Origin: Syngnathus acus
Lineage: Eukaryota > Chordata > Actinopteri > Syngnathiformes > Syngnathidae
NCBI RefSeq assembly: GCF_901709675.1
Contig: NC_051087.1
Location: 762,001 to 826,000 of the forward strand
Length of the DNA stretch: 64,000 bases
Direction: 5' to 3'
The notes beneath the pieces are model-generated. The model was not told the origin of the DNA. It ran no database searches and saw only the letters and a program-made list of their open reading frames with translations. Both the position numbers and the translations under genes were made by a program. Below, piece by piece: positions 15,424-63,308 of this stretch (within the stretch, counting starts at the first letter, position 1; each line of letters begins with the position of its first letter).

Positions 15424-15449
15424 GGTGTGTGTGTGTGTGTGTGTGTGTG
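15424..15449. repeat. (GT)n microsatellite
   Basis: Uninterrupted GT run, inside the inferred 3' UTR of grin2a. Confidence 0.9.
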
Positions 15450-15858
15450 AACCACTCACGTGATGCTGGTCTCTGACACAGTGTTATTTATTTCTATATT
15501 TTTCTCTCAGATGTATGTGTGGGTTCATCTTCCGGGACCTTCCGTAGAGACTAAAGTAAAAAAAAAAAAAGATTTGGCAAAACAGCAACTTTTGAAACCA
15601 CGGCTAATCTTATAGCACTACCAGGCCGAGGCACACTTGCACGCACGTGTACGAATGAAGCCGCGAAAAAGGAATATGTATTCTAATACTCTACTGGTGA
15701 GCTTATACTTGCCGCCACAGCCAAAAAGACAAGAAAAAAACAACAACAACTGCCAACTGTGTGAGTATCAAAAAGTATTTGTTTTTGGTTTGTGTTTGGT
15801 GGCAGGTTAGAAAATGTACAAAGTGCACAAAGGCTAGGCTAGCTCACCGCAACAACAC

Positions 15859-16076
15859 CCACACACACATACACACACCCCCACACACACACTCAGTGTG
15901 CACTTGCGCGTGTGTGCCCATATATGACCCTGCATACGTGTGTGTGTGTGTGTGTGTGTCACGCAGGGTTGTCAAGGAAGCATGCAAGTGTGTGACCTGA
16001 AGGCTAAGAGCTAAGAGAGGAAGCTAGAACGCTAAATGCTATATATATATATATATATATATATTTGTGTGTGTGT
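15859..16076. repeat. CA/TG and TA simple-sequence cluster
   Basis: CA-rich run at about 15859-15893, TG run at about 15938-15960, TA run at about 16040-16063 followed by GT units. Confidence 0.85.
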
Positions 16077-16213
16077 GTATGTGTGTCCATCTCGAGTCCT
16101 CTCGGACCCACGCCTCATCCTGAGAGCATTTTTTTTTTTCACCCATAAAATTATTGATTTGGTTTGGAATGTTCAATTGGCTGACATCAACATTATCAAA
16201 CAGTCTTTCCCAG

Positions 16214-16407
16214 TGTGTGTGTGTGTGTGTGTGTGCGTGTGTTGGGGCGGCGAGACCCTGGAACACACAGCAGCCCCCAACTGAGTAGGTTCAATTACTG
16301 TGGGAGTGCTGGAGGGTTGGTTTGTCCCCTTGGAAGGCTGGTGAGGAGGGCAGGGGGGGGGGCAATGTTCCAGAAATCCTGTGTGTGTGTGTGTGTGTGT
16401 GTGTGTG
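16214..16407. repeat. Two (GT)n runs just past the grin2a stop
   Basis: GT runs at about 16214-16241 and 16379-16407, the second only 22 bp beyond the stop codon of grin2a on the transcript. Confidence 0.9.
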
Positions 16408-16428
16408 AGTTACAGGAAGCGGCGAGTC

Positions 16429-49931
<33,503 letters not shown>

Positions 49932-49937
49932 GGTACC

Positions 49938-50469
49938 CTGAAGGCACAAACGCCGCAAGGGCTCATTTTCATCATTGGAAAAAAGGCAACAAAATTCCTA
50001 TTTCCTGTTTGTTTTTGTCTGACGCCGTTTCCACTAAAAAAATGAGAAGCAGATGCGCCGAGTCATAAATGCGCTGCAAAATGCCCCGCCGGCTAATGAA
50101 AGCGCCACGACGGCGCCGCCTCGCATCTCGGCCAATTTCCGACACCTCCGCCATCCGGCCGAGCCCGGGAAGAAAACCTTGGGGGGGGGGGGAATCGGTG
50201 AACCGATGATCTTTTGCTAAACTTCCTCCAACGAAAGCTTCTTGGCCCGGTTCCGTTTGCAGTTTGCGTAAAGCACCCGGCCCTGATGGAGGCCCGCCAG
50301 CAGACGGGCCCCTTGGCGTTCGCACCACTTAGCGTATGTCGCTAAATCACACACCGCTACGCTCCCGTCCCTGAGAATTAGCATCAGCCGCGCCCCGCCG
50401 GCTCACGATTACGCTAACTTTTGCCCTGGAGTTAGCGTCTTAGCTAATGGAAGCAGGACTTGCCAACAC
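49938..50469 (-). other. grin2a: Sequence upstream of the grin2a ATG exon, likely 5' UTR intron
   Basis: The CTTCAG acceptor at the exon edge implies this is intronic for the grin2a transcript. A G-run lies at 50182-50192. No coding signal is seen. Confidence 0.5.
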
Positions 50470-50830
50470 CAACCCTGACTGGCGAGTCGACTGTCGAAAC
50501 GCTAGCCCTGACTCAAAGCTACGATTTGAAACTGAGTTTGCCTTGAAAGCCTGCTTTCAAACAATTCAACCCTACTGATATCTTAACCTGATACCCTAAA
50601 CCTGTGTTGAGATCAAAGCCCTGCTTTAAAATTCAAACAAATGTCTAACTCCCATTTGAGACCTTAATACTGACTTGAAGCCCTACTTTGACGCCCTAAT
50701 GTATCTTGAAACCCTAAACCTGGAACGAAAGCGTACTTTGAAAGTCCAACCGTGACTCTGAACGCTCCTTTGAACCGTACCTGTCCTGAAAGGTGTTTTT
50801 CTCTTGGAACCCTACCACTAGCTTGACCGG
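50470..50830. repeat. Degenerate minisatellite with CCCTGACTTGAAACCCTA-type words
   Basis: Words such as CTAGCCCTGACTCAAAGC, ACTGAGTTTGCCTTGAAAGC, ACTGACTTGAAGCCCTACTT, ATCTTGAAACCCTAAACCTG and TACTTTGAAAGTCCAACC recur every 20-30 bp over about 360 bp. Confidence 0.65.
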
Positions 50831-53566
<2,736 letters not shown>

Positions 53567-53845
53567 CCGTATTTTCCGCACTATAAGGCGCACCTAAAAA
53601 CCTCCAATTTTCTCAAAAGCTGACAGTGCGCTTTATAATCCGGTGCGCCTTATGTATGGACCCATATGGATTCGTGGTTGAGGACTAATTTATTAAAGTA
53701 AGCTTTAGGTGTTTATTTTGTGTGTTGTGTGATATTAACGTTTGAGCAACGTTGAGTTATTGATATATTATTATTGTTTTCACTATTTCGAGTGTTACTA
53801 TATTGTAAGTGCATTAACATTTGAGCCACGTTGAGTTATTTATTC
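53567..53845 (+). repeat. ACCGTATTTTCCGCACTATA element with internal 79-bp duplication
   Basis: The start matches the element at 6213. Inside, ACTATAAGGCGCACC and GGTGCGCCTTAT are inverted. The words AACGTTTGAGCAACGTTGAG (53737) and AACATTTGAGCCACGTTGAG (53816) show an internal repeat of about 79 bp. Probably a DNA-transposon fragment; family uncertain. Confidence 0.55.
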
Positions 53846-56690
53846 TATGCGCCTGATGGAATGGAGGAAGAATGAAGAAAGAAAGGAAGGAAGGGAGGGA
53901 GGGATGGGGGAAAGAAGGATAGAAGGAAGCAAAGATGGGAGGGAGGAACAAATGATGACTCAAAAGGAGCACGTGAGCTTACGAGCACAGCATCAAAATT
54001 TCACAAGGTATGGCCCGGCCGCCCGGCCGGCCGGCGTGCGGGCGGGCGTTTTGCGGCTAATTTCGTGTTCGTTCCTTTTTTGCGGTGGCGAGGCGAAGCG
54101 CCCTTGAACACGTCGCATCATTCATATTTCAGGGCTGTTAAATATGAATAAGGAGGACAAGCAGCCAGAAAGGACACGACGGCTTTCATCGGGCGGGCGG
54201 GGGCTTTGACTTTTTGAGGGCGTTTAGCGGAGGTGAGCGAGAGGCCGGGATGAGAAAGCGGCAAACGAAAATAAAGTTGCGGCGGCGCTGGGTTGGGAGG
54301 TCTATTGATTGTTTAGCGGACGACTTCGGCGACCTTGGAGATGGCGGCGCCGACGGGCCCGCCAGATAAGATTGATGGGCTGTATCACCTTTGAGCGGCA
54401 TTGCCACGCACCTAAAAAAAAAACTCAATAAAGGAAAACAAAGACAGCGGCACCCGGTCAAACAGGACTAACAAAAGACGCAGGTTTAACATGAAAGTAT
54501 AAAGCTCGAAAATAGCACACGTGAAAAGGAGAGAACTCGGGAAAAATACATTTCAAAACGGACCACAAAATTAAACCCACAACATTTTAGTAGCAGACTC
54601 GCGGAAATCGCCCATCTTCAAATAGGATTGCCAAAATAAAAGTTCATCGGATTTTAAAACCCAAGACAAATCTCAAAAGGTGCCGTTCAAAACGTAAATC
54701 CTCCAGATTGTCTTGGCTTGAAAACCGCATTTGAAACGTGTCAGTTGATCATGTCGGTATCCGCTAGCGACTTTGTGTTCGACACGAGCGGAGCTGTCAG
54801 TTGTCGTTCCGCTGTGGCTCCGTAAACATCTTTAAATATGGAAGGCAGAATCGGGAGCGACGATACGACGGACGCGCTTACGAGATGAACGCCGACGACG
54901 TGCCGTCGGGGGCCTTGGTGAACCTTCTCTTTAACGGGCCATCGATCCTCCCTCTCCCGTGTTTATGCCGCTTCCCACTCACCTGTAAGTCAACGTGTCA
55001 TAGGTCCGTTAGCGCGCGCGCGTGCACCCCAACACGCGCACACTAACACCTTTATTGATTCTGCCATGAAGTTTTATGCGTGTTATTTATCCACTTGAGA
55101 TTACCGTTGTGGCGAATTGAACAACACAACACGGCGGAGGGAGGGAGGTAAGGAGGAGCGGGGCTGGGGGAGATTATTAGCGCCGGCCGGTCACATCATT
55201 CTGCTTGTAAGCGGACACAAATCTGCTAGCCGCTAATAGCATTTGGGACGCGCGCTTGTAAAGCAGACCAGAGGTGGCAAAATCACTCGCCCTCACAATT
55301 TAAGTCCAAAATACAGCACGAGCTGGACTTGTAGGCCAACAATTGGTCCATTTGGTGACTCGACAAAAACCTCGCGCGGGTCCAAAGTGCGTCTCATAAG
55401 TCCATCTGTAAATCCATCGCGGTTTCGGGCTTTCAGTTAGTTGGCTAGTTAGTTAGTTAGTGTCCCATTTATCAGCGAATGTCAAGCAGTTAACTCATTT
55501 GCTCTTTGGCTTTGAACACAATTGTTTTTTCACTAAGTCTGTCGGTTTTAGTCGCTAGCTCTGAAATGTTTTCCTCTCTTGTTATTCTGCTTTGTTAGTC
55601 CCTGTTGTCTGCTTACGTCTGGACCAATTAGTTCATTTGCTTTTTTTAGAGGGGGGGGGGGTTGTTCATTCATGGTCGCGGTTATGTTTTGCCGGGGGCA
55701 GGATCACTAATGGCACCACTCTGAGCTACAAGCAGGAGGCAAAAAAAAAAAAAAAAAATGCTATCACTGCCGCTGCTACATGCTGCGCTAATCAAGTGAA
55801 ATCGAGCTTGTTGGAAAAAAAGCAGCAGCTGGAATAGAGTGAGGAGGGGGGGTTAGGGGGGTGTCCTCCGTCCGACATGAAAAACATCTTTGACGTTAGC
55901 GCCGAGCACATCTGCGTCTTCCTCCGCAATGGCTGCCGCGTATCAATATTGAGTTTGTCTTTGCTTTCCAAATGGATGACAGATGGCTTCAATCTACACT
56001 AAGGCGCCGTGTTCATATTAATGCGCCAATGTGACAGCGAAGGTGTTTGCCGCAACGCTGATGAGCCGCGAGAGAATTAGCATCCCGCCGGCTAAACGTC
56101 TCCGAGCCCTCGTCAGTCAGGCCCCGGCTTCCAGATGCCGCCGACAGATGCTTACGTTTGCCGGCGAATCTGACGCTTACCAGCAAACGCAATTAAGACT
56201 CTCCGGCCGTTGCCGCCGAGGAGAAAAAGCCGTCGTGACATCATCGGCGCGCAAGCGAAAAAAAAAAAATCCCGGAACCACGTGGCGCCGCCGCGTCCCA
56301 CTCAAGCCGAGGTGGCCTGACTCGGGGCCGCAGATGTTCCGGGAGTGGTGGAATGCGAGGCGGGGAGGGGGCGAGCGGCTTTAATTGACTTTCAAGTGGT
56401 TCATCCGCTCCTTCCTTTCATTGGCTCGGCCGGCAGCTGCCGGCCGGCGGCTTCGCCGGAGGCCGCCCGGCTGCGCACGAACGCTCCGAGTGGAAATAAA
56501 CACTCGGATGCGGAAAACGTGTCACCTTCAACGGGAAGGAGACCGCGTTGGCATCTGGCAAGGCGGCGAGCTTCCGGGACCTGGCAGCCTGCATTTGGTT
56601 GCTTGTTGTTTTTTGCTTCTGGGACCTCGCAACCTGCTTTGTCTACAATGTAGGAATAACAAAGCGACGCAATCAGCAGGCTTGGGCTCT
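53846..56690. other. Upstream region of grin2a, no gene seen
   Basis: Purine-rich GGAAGGAGGG sequence at 53860-53945, a GC-rich short repeat at 54015-54045, and T/A/G runs. A minus-strand donor-like CAG|GTGAGT at 54976-54983 could end an untranslated exon; there is no other support. Confidence 0.4.
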
Positions 56691-56789
56691 TAACTCATTC
56701 ACTCCCATTGACGCATATAGACGTCAAAGTTGTATTTTGTCTCAATACAACTTTGACATCTATATGCGTCAATGGCAGTGAAGGAGTTA
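56691..56789. repeat. 99-bp palindromic repeat
   Basis: Arms start TAACTCATTCACTCCCATTG and, on the other strand, TAACTCCTTCACTGCCATTG, continue GACGCATATAGA(C/T)GTC, and meet near TTTTGTCTC. About 45 bp per arm with few mismatches. Related to the element at 31811. Confidence 0.85.
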
Positions 56790-58379
56790 GTTGTTGTTTT
56801 TTTTTAAATCATGGTTTTAAATGTGGCTTTCAAGCTCGGGTCAGGGTATCAAGTCAGAATGGAGATGGAGAGCTTATTTGGGGCTCGAGCACCAACAACA
56901 AAAGAAGAAAGAGGAGGAGGGGGCGGAGTCTGTCACGGAGAAGAGGCCCACCACGCACAGCAGGAAGACTTTTCAACCTCACTGGGGAATCGTTGTTGTT
57001 GCTACAACCCAAAAATTCACAGAAACCCAAAGCAGGTCATCAGGCCCTAGTTTCAAACGTTAACCATGCCTTCCAACTAGCCATGTCACCATTTCGAGGT
57101 CTTAAAAGCCGATTTTGAAATCCGAAAACTACAAAACTAACATTGGCTTTAAAGGCCGATTTGAAACTTGAGCGCTTGTGACGCCAGTTTGTTTGTTTTT
57201 CTGTCGGATTGTTTACGTTTTGATCTCGGAGCCGGCCGGCAACCGCGCGCGGCCATTTTGAGCATGGCGAGGTAATCGTTCATTTGATGACTCGCTAGGA
57301 AAAAAGTGGGCAGCTTCGTCAAGTGCTTAAGGAAACATTGCAGCGCAGACAGCACAGCATACGTGACCAGGTTTTATGTGTCGGAAAATCCCAAGTGGGT
57401 CATCTTTTTATAACTATAAGACGGAGCCAGCGCTGCGAGAGAGGAAGAGCGAGAGCGGCGTTTAACGTAACGGATTAGCTGGGTGAGAAACCGAGGCGAG
57501 GCGCCCGGAGACGTTGTACCCGCTCGGCCACCGAGCCGGCTCTCGAGCGACTCATCCGGATGCGCTAACCCTAAACCCCGCGCTACTTGTCCGATTGTCA
57601 GTTTTGCCATTCAAATGTGCTTCGGTGAGGCACAAAACGCAAATTACAGCTCGGACACTCGACATTAAGGCGAGCTCGCCGGAAGGTGAGCGACACGCCA
57701 AAGCCCCAAAAGGGAGGGGGGAGCAAGAGTGGCGGTGACGTCACAAACCCAATCTGAGTGAGCTTTTTGCACATGATATTTATATATTAATGAAGAGTGT
57801 CAGTGCTTTCCACTCTGTCGTGCCCCGCAGAGGCGGGAGATGACGCCCTCTTTTTTTGTTTACGGGGTTTTTTTTTTTTTGGGCCATGCTGTTGTTCACA
57901 AACACACACACGGGGTCACTCGTTCTTTTACCGGCCATGACTCACATATTGCTCGCTTTGATTCAAGTGTTTATTAAGTCTAATGAGTTTGACTCAAGAA
58001 AATGACTTTTGATGTAGTTTGGGGTATAAAACTTTTTTTCTTCTTCCCTTGAGTGAACTCTAGTCAATGAAAGAGTGCATATTATACACACGCGCACACA
58101 TGTAGATGAGCCTGAGCTGAAATTTTACGCCTGATGGAGAGTTGGGGGGGGGGGGGGGGCTGCATGACTCCCGCGTGTGTGTGTTTGAGAGAGCGCGTGC
58201 ATGTGCGTCTCTAAAACGTGATTCTATTCAAAGTGTAATTAGAGAATGCATTTGCATGGCCTCATCCGCAGCAGCAGCATCACGAGCATGTGAGACACGA
58301 GCCAGCGATGCAACAGCGCCGCCAAGCGTCCGGCGCGTCAACAACAGGCTGCAGCAGCGTCATGTCTTGTCTTGTTCTT
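56790..58379. other. Upstream region of grin2a, no gene seen
   Basis: Unrecognised sequence with a G-run at 58144-58160 and T-runs near 57860. No coding signal. Confidence 0.5.
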
Positions 58380-59690
58380 ACCTTGGCTGTCACAAGGAGC
58401 GTTTTGCGCCTTCGTCTCGCGGGTCCGTGAGCGTGCGCGCCACCGCCGCTTCCCTGACCCGCGCGTGGCCGTCGTCGTCGTGGCCGGCCATCGCGCCTCT
58501 TCTCCGGCTCCTCATTCTCTTCCTCCTCCTTCCGCCTTCTTCTGGTGCCAAAGTCTTTCAACTTGATCTGCCGAGCAAACACACGTTGCGTGTGATTACC
58601 GTCGTTGTCACTATTGTTGTTGTTGGATTTGGGGTGCGCGTGCATCGCATGCGGCGACTTGTTGAATCTTGCCAGGCGAGGACGCGCGAGCACAGCAGCG
58701 TGACTTATTAGCATATTTAACGGCGGGCGGGCGCGCGCGTCAGGATCGGAGTTGAATTTAAAAGTGCGCGTAAAAAAAATAAGCAAGGTGCACGCGGAAA
58801 ATGAACCACGCAACGGGTTGCGTGCTCCACTTGCCCCCACCCGCATCCCCAAAAGGCAAAATGTGCCCCCTGCATGCGCAAACTGAGCGCCGTGGATAAA
58901 AAAAAGAAAGGATTCCCGATCAAATGCACTCACCCCATTCCCGTGACACATCTCTCCAGGCAGCCGGGTGGAGATGACATTGCAGCCTGTTACTCCATTC
59001 GGGTGCCCTCCAAGGGGTGAGTCTCCCCCCTCCACCCCCGTGAAATTAATCCATCAATTGCACCTCCATCCGAGGGAAAGAAGTGGGGGGAGGGGGGGGG
59101 GCACGCACAAGAAGCACCTCCACCCAGAAATGAGAACCGCACGCTCGGATTAATCCACCTGTCGAGTCCGCGAAGACCCCCGCTGGCTGGCCACGGCCAG
59201 GAGCTCAGGTGCCGATTCCGTCTTGCCAGTCAAATGTGAGGTCCACGCGTGGGGAAGGAAAGAGGGAGGGAGGGATGGATGGATGGAGGGAGGGAGGGCG
59301 CTACGCGGCGGACGGAGTGCAGGCGATGGAAGGACCCGCCGATATTTTGGGAGGGGGATCTCCAGGCAGCTCCGCGCGCGTTCCGCAGTGTGAGAGCCCG
59401 TGGACAGCCTCTTCCTCCTCCTCTTCTGTCCTCCTCCGCGCAGATTCTTGGAGATTCGAGAGTGTGTGTGCGTGGAGGGGAGATTCCGTCACGCACACAC
59501 ATATATATACGTATCTTCCTGCAAGGGTGAGGGAAGAAAAAAAAAAGAGAAACGCACCTAAGTTGGTGTTTTGCTATTGCCTAGTTGGCGAGCGGAAAAT
59601 GTTCCCCGCTTGGAGTCTCCGTTCGCCCGCAGCCCGTCCGTCCGTCCGCCCGCCCGCCCACGCACCGCTAGCTGGCTGAAGGCACTTCCA
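58380..59690 (-). promoter_or_regulatory. grin2a: CpG-rich area with a candidate untranslated grin2a exon
   Basis: The area is rich in CG dinucleotides by eye (for example 58420-58520, 58720-58745, 59290-59410, 59625-59670). On the minus strand, sequence ending GGGAATGGG is followed by a consensus donor GTGAGTGC at 58933-58926, so an untranslated exon could run from about 59500 down to 58934 and splice to 49937. This is inference from base composition plus one donor; no transcript data. Confidence 0.35.
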
Positions 59691-60175
59691 CAGCAGCAGA
59701 CTAGTTAATTAAACATAGGGACATGCACCGGGGCCTGAATGAGAGCGGGATGGTGGGTGAGTGGGGGGTGGGGGGGCTGAAGACAGTGGGTGACTTCATC
59801 CTCCATTTATAAAATATTATCAAACGTCTATTGAGCAAATGCATAATGGAAAAAGGCATGCGCAACAATTCCGCTGGGACAATCCGACTTGTGCGCTTGT
59901 CAAAAAATGTCATCCTTGTGGGATGGCAACATTTTTCCGCGTTTTTGTGGAAACGGCGAAGACTGTGCGGAAAATGTATGCCGAGGTGCAAATGAGCAAA
60001 AGTCAACAATACGAACGACGCCAAGGCCGTTATTTGGTAGAACTAAATTACGATTAAACTGCCGATTCATTTCAAACATACATCATGAATAAAATAACTT
60101 ATTCATGGGTTCTTTAACAGTCAAGATGTGAATTCCAGTCAGACTTTATGGTTTTTACAAAACTTAAACTGAGTG

Positions 60176-60192
60176 CCACTGCCACCTACTGG
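60176..60192 (-). promoter_or_regulatory. Consensus CTCF-type motif inside a repeat
   Basis: The minus strand reads CCAGTAGGTGGCAGTGG, a full match to CCASYAGRKGGCRSTRG. The surrounding TGGAGTGGATGTGCAAT matches (reverse complement) the flank of the repeats at 63031 and 63190. Confidence 0.5.
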
Positions 60193-62072
60193 AGTGGATG
60201 TGCAATGACACATCCCTCCTGGCATCACAACACCACCTATTAACTAACTCGGACACATTTTCACCTGTTATTTTGTGAGGGGAATATTTTAACATAATTA
60301 TGTCTTTCTGTAATATGTGTAAAAAACAGTTTTTTAAAAAATCGTAAAGGAAGTAGTACCGACCGATTAAATCAGACAGCCGATTAATTATTAAAATTTA
60401 AGATGAGTGTGTGTGGGCATGGTGTCCTAGCAAGCGTGTGTTTGTACATTTGTGGGCGAGCGTGGGTCGTTTGTGTGAGTGTTTGTGCGTGCACGTGGTT
60501 TATGAGCGGATGTGCATGTGTGGGCTTTGTATGTGTGGAGGCCGCCGCCGCCGCCGCCACCGCGTACATGCGCCAATGCGTAATGTGGTCCGCCTGACTG
60601 TGCGCTCGTGTGTCATCCATCACACAACTGGCATCAGAACATGTCAATATCCGCCTAAACGAGCCGGATGATGCGTCATGTTCTCCGTCAGTGGCTTTGC
60701 TCGTTAAAGCGGGCGAGACCAGGGCAAAGTGGAGAGGCTTGTGAGCCACGCAGCCTCAATTAGCCCTAATTAGCCCATCAAAACTGCGGCTGGAGGGGGT
60801 GCATGCGCGCGTAAGGGGGTCCTTGGGGAGCGCCCCGCACAACCGCCCCCCCATCCCCTCTGGAGAGTCACCACGTATGTAGTCCCGCAGCAGACAGATG
60901 GCGCGCACCGCCACTGGGTCACGTTGGCGGGCCCGCGCGTCCGTGCGAATCGCGCTAGCTCGCGCGCAGTAAGCATTCAATAAGCAGGTTGCCTCTCATT
61001 ACCAGGGAGCACGATCTTCCTCTTGCTCGTCCCGAGGAGAACATTCGCCACCTGTTGAGGTCCTCTTTCCTCCTCCGACAAGAACGAGCCCGCGAGGCTG
61101 CGAAGAAAAGGAAACAGACGCTTGCGTAACGCCAACATGAAAGAGGGAAGACAGCGGTATTCTTTTGAGGGAAAAAAAAAAGACATTACGGGCGCTTTCC
61201 AAATAGAAAAGCTTTGCGGGTTTCTTGTTTTTTTTTTGTATTGTGCCAAAACGAGCCTGCAGTGCAGATGCGACGCGAGGTCCATTAAGAGCCGTTTGCG
61301 AGGCAAAAAACGGGCCCCGGTGGAGCAATTGTGAAGCTGCTCCTCAATATTCTTTACGTGGCAAGCGTAATGAAGGCTGCTTTAAAAGCTGCTATAAAGC
61401 CTTCAACGTGACCTTCAGCGTCCGGACTGACTCAAAGGCCTCAGCGGCCAAAGCAGAAGAAAGTCACTCAGGGAAAAGGCACACAAGGGAAAAAAAGGGG
61501 TTGTGGAAAGTTGAAACAATGTCGAAGAGCACTTTGGAAAGGTGCAGACCTCCACCAAGGCAAAACAAAGACAACCTGAGTAAACTGAAAGGAACTAAAA
61601 CAGCTCAACTCACTTAGAATGTGAGCAATCCTTTAAAAAAAAAAATCAAACAGTCATCTTGGTTAGCCTTTACGCTAACACAATTGACAATCCCATTGAA
61701 GCATTTGCAAAGACAAACCATCCCCGCTGCCGCTAATCGCCCCAACAAGTGAGTAATTATGGAAAGTGTGGGTGGGGTGGGGGGGGGAATAAAAAAAAAA
61801 ATAGTAAGCAAGCGCTAACAATCGACTCCTTTTTCTTGTTTAATTAGCCCAAGACAAAAGGCCCGCGCCGCTAACGACGTTTGGCTAACGTAGCGGCGGA
61901 AATGAAAACAAAGTCTCCCGATGAAATCAAAAGGCAGCGGCGGAAAATATGAAAGCGGCAGGCCGCCAGTGCACAAACGCATCCATATGAATGTACATAA
62001 ATAGATTAGAGAGGAGAGGGAAGCGTTACACAAGGCCCCTGACAAAAAAGAAAATCATGTGGGCAATTTCTG

Positions 62073-62086
62073 GTTACCATGGTAAC
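62073..62086. promoter_or_regulatory. Perfect palindromic RFX X-box
   Basis: GTTACCATGGTAAC is an exact palindrome fitting the X-box consensus GTNRCC-N2-RGYAAC bound by RFX-family factors. Confidence 0.5.
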
Positions 62087-62200
62087 TACTTTATCAGCGT
62101 CACCACTTCAGCCAAGGCGGCCGAGCATCCCGGCTACGGGCTAGCGTCCCGCTCGCAGAAAGCGAAAAAGAGGATGACCATCCCAATGATAGCCAGACAC

Positions 62201-62214
62201 GTTTCCATGACAAC
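62201..62214 (+). promoter_or_regulatory. Second X-box-like site
   Basis: GTTTCCATGACAAC, two mismatches to the GTNRCC-N2-RGYAAC consensus, 128 bp from the perfect site. Confidence 0.35.
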
Positions 62215-63030
62215 AAGAACCTTGCGTGCAACTCTAGGCCAAAATATAAAGCGTTGGTTTGGATTACGGCATCAAAGAGAAAAATGTTGAGAGAGACCAT
62301 GGAGGCAAGTCCGGATTGGGCCTTTGAATTCTGCCCGATCAATCAATCGCTCCATTGACTTGGCCGATATTGATCGCCAAAGGACAAAAATAGGTTATTT
62401 TTTTTCATGATATCATTTCTTATTGAATTCATTTGAATTGTATTTCTCCATATATCACAATCAACATATTTGTCGGGAGTGAATGCCAGCCAGCGTCAAA
62501 CCGGTTGCTCGCTCGCTCGGTGCAGCCGAGCCTCACAAAAGTCGCGAGCGGCGGCGGCGGCGGCTAATTGGCGCAGTCCAGTGAACAATTTAAAATAGAT
62601 CATCTGGAGGCATTCTTGTTTTTCTTCTTTCTATTATCAGCGCGGCCGGAGGGGGCATTCAAAAATGTTGGGAGAAAGAAAGACATCTTGATGAAAAGGA
62701 GCAGGCCTCCCGGGCCTCCGCACGCAACTCAGCGTTCAGGCTTTGACTCGGCCAAAGCGTTCGTCGGCTTTGTGGCGCGTGTTGGACACTCGCCGAACGC
62801 CGCCGCCGAATGCTTTTCACCCGCTCGGACTGTATTTTTAGGTGCAGCCTTGAGCTGGGGACATGTCGGATTACATCACATGTTTTGAGTGCTGGAAACA
62901 CAACGGTTAGGGCTTCCAGCGAGGTTTGGAGGGGGGGGGGGGGGTCAATTCCGATTTCAACGACATGAGGAGGGCTTCAAATCGTGAGGTACAGTCCATT
63001 CTCAAGGAGTGGGATGGGCCACCTCGGGGC

Positions 63031-63308
63031 ATTCTAAAATTAAGTGTGATTGCACATCCACTGCAGTAGGTGGCAGTCGCGCTTTTGCTTTTATTTATTA
63101 TTTTTTTTTATTTATTTTTATTTTATTATTTTATTTATTGATTTTTTTAAGCTCTTTGGTGTTATCGCAATCGCAAAGCCAAAGAGTTCATTCTAAAATG
63201 AAGTGTAATTGCACATCCACTGCAGTAGGTGGCAGTGGTGCTTTCATTTTATTTATTGATTTTTTAAAACGCTCTTTGGTGTTATCACGATTGCAAAGCT
63301 GAAGAGGA
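63031..63308 (+). repeat. Two tandem copies of a CTCF-motif-bearing repeat
   Basis: Copies begin ATTCTAAAAT at 63031 and 63190 (159 bp apart). Each contains GTG(T)ATTGCACATCCACTG-type sequence, then GCAGTAGGTGGCAGT (motif 63063-63079 and 63222-63238), a T/A-rich tract, and CTCTTTGGTGTTATC. A third copy in the opposite orientation is at about 60170-60205. Confidence 0.75.

Larger units (their letters stand above)
13550..16428 (-). other. grin2a: Probable grin2a 3' UTR region, with Pumilio-type motifs
   Basis: The sequence downstream of the grin2a stop (reading leftward) has no coding signal. On the minus strand, two Pumilio response elements lie 31 bp apart: UGUACAUA (complement of 13607-13614) and UGUAAAUA (complement of 13569-13576, followed by AATAAG). 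An AATAAA on the minus strand is at 15487-15492, so the UTR may end there or near 13560. GluN2 mRNAs of mammals have long 3' UTRs. The extent is inferred. Confidence 0.35.
59691..63030. other. Far upstream region, no gene seen
   Basis: Holds the CTCF-like repeat copy at 60176, a GCC trinucleotide run at 60541-60560, the two X-box-like sites near 62.1 kb, GGC repeats near 62551 and a G-run at 62930-62943. Short frames are unrecognisable. Confidence 0.5.

Noticed and set aside
49932-49958. Upstream in-frame extension of the grin2a start (nine codons from a TTG)
   Set aside because: It begins with TTG, crosses a splice acceptor at 49938-49939, and would place charged residues before a normal signal peptide; the ATG at 49929-49931 is preferred.
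50520-50830. Interstitial telomeric array
   Set aside because: CCCTAA words occur but not as TTAGGG tandems; they are part of a longer degenerate unit.
58280-59035. 251-aa minus-strand frame in the CpG-rich area
   Set aside because: No recognisable domain; open frames are expected in CG-rich DNA. The region is better read as a candidate untranslated exon.
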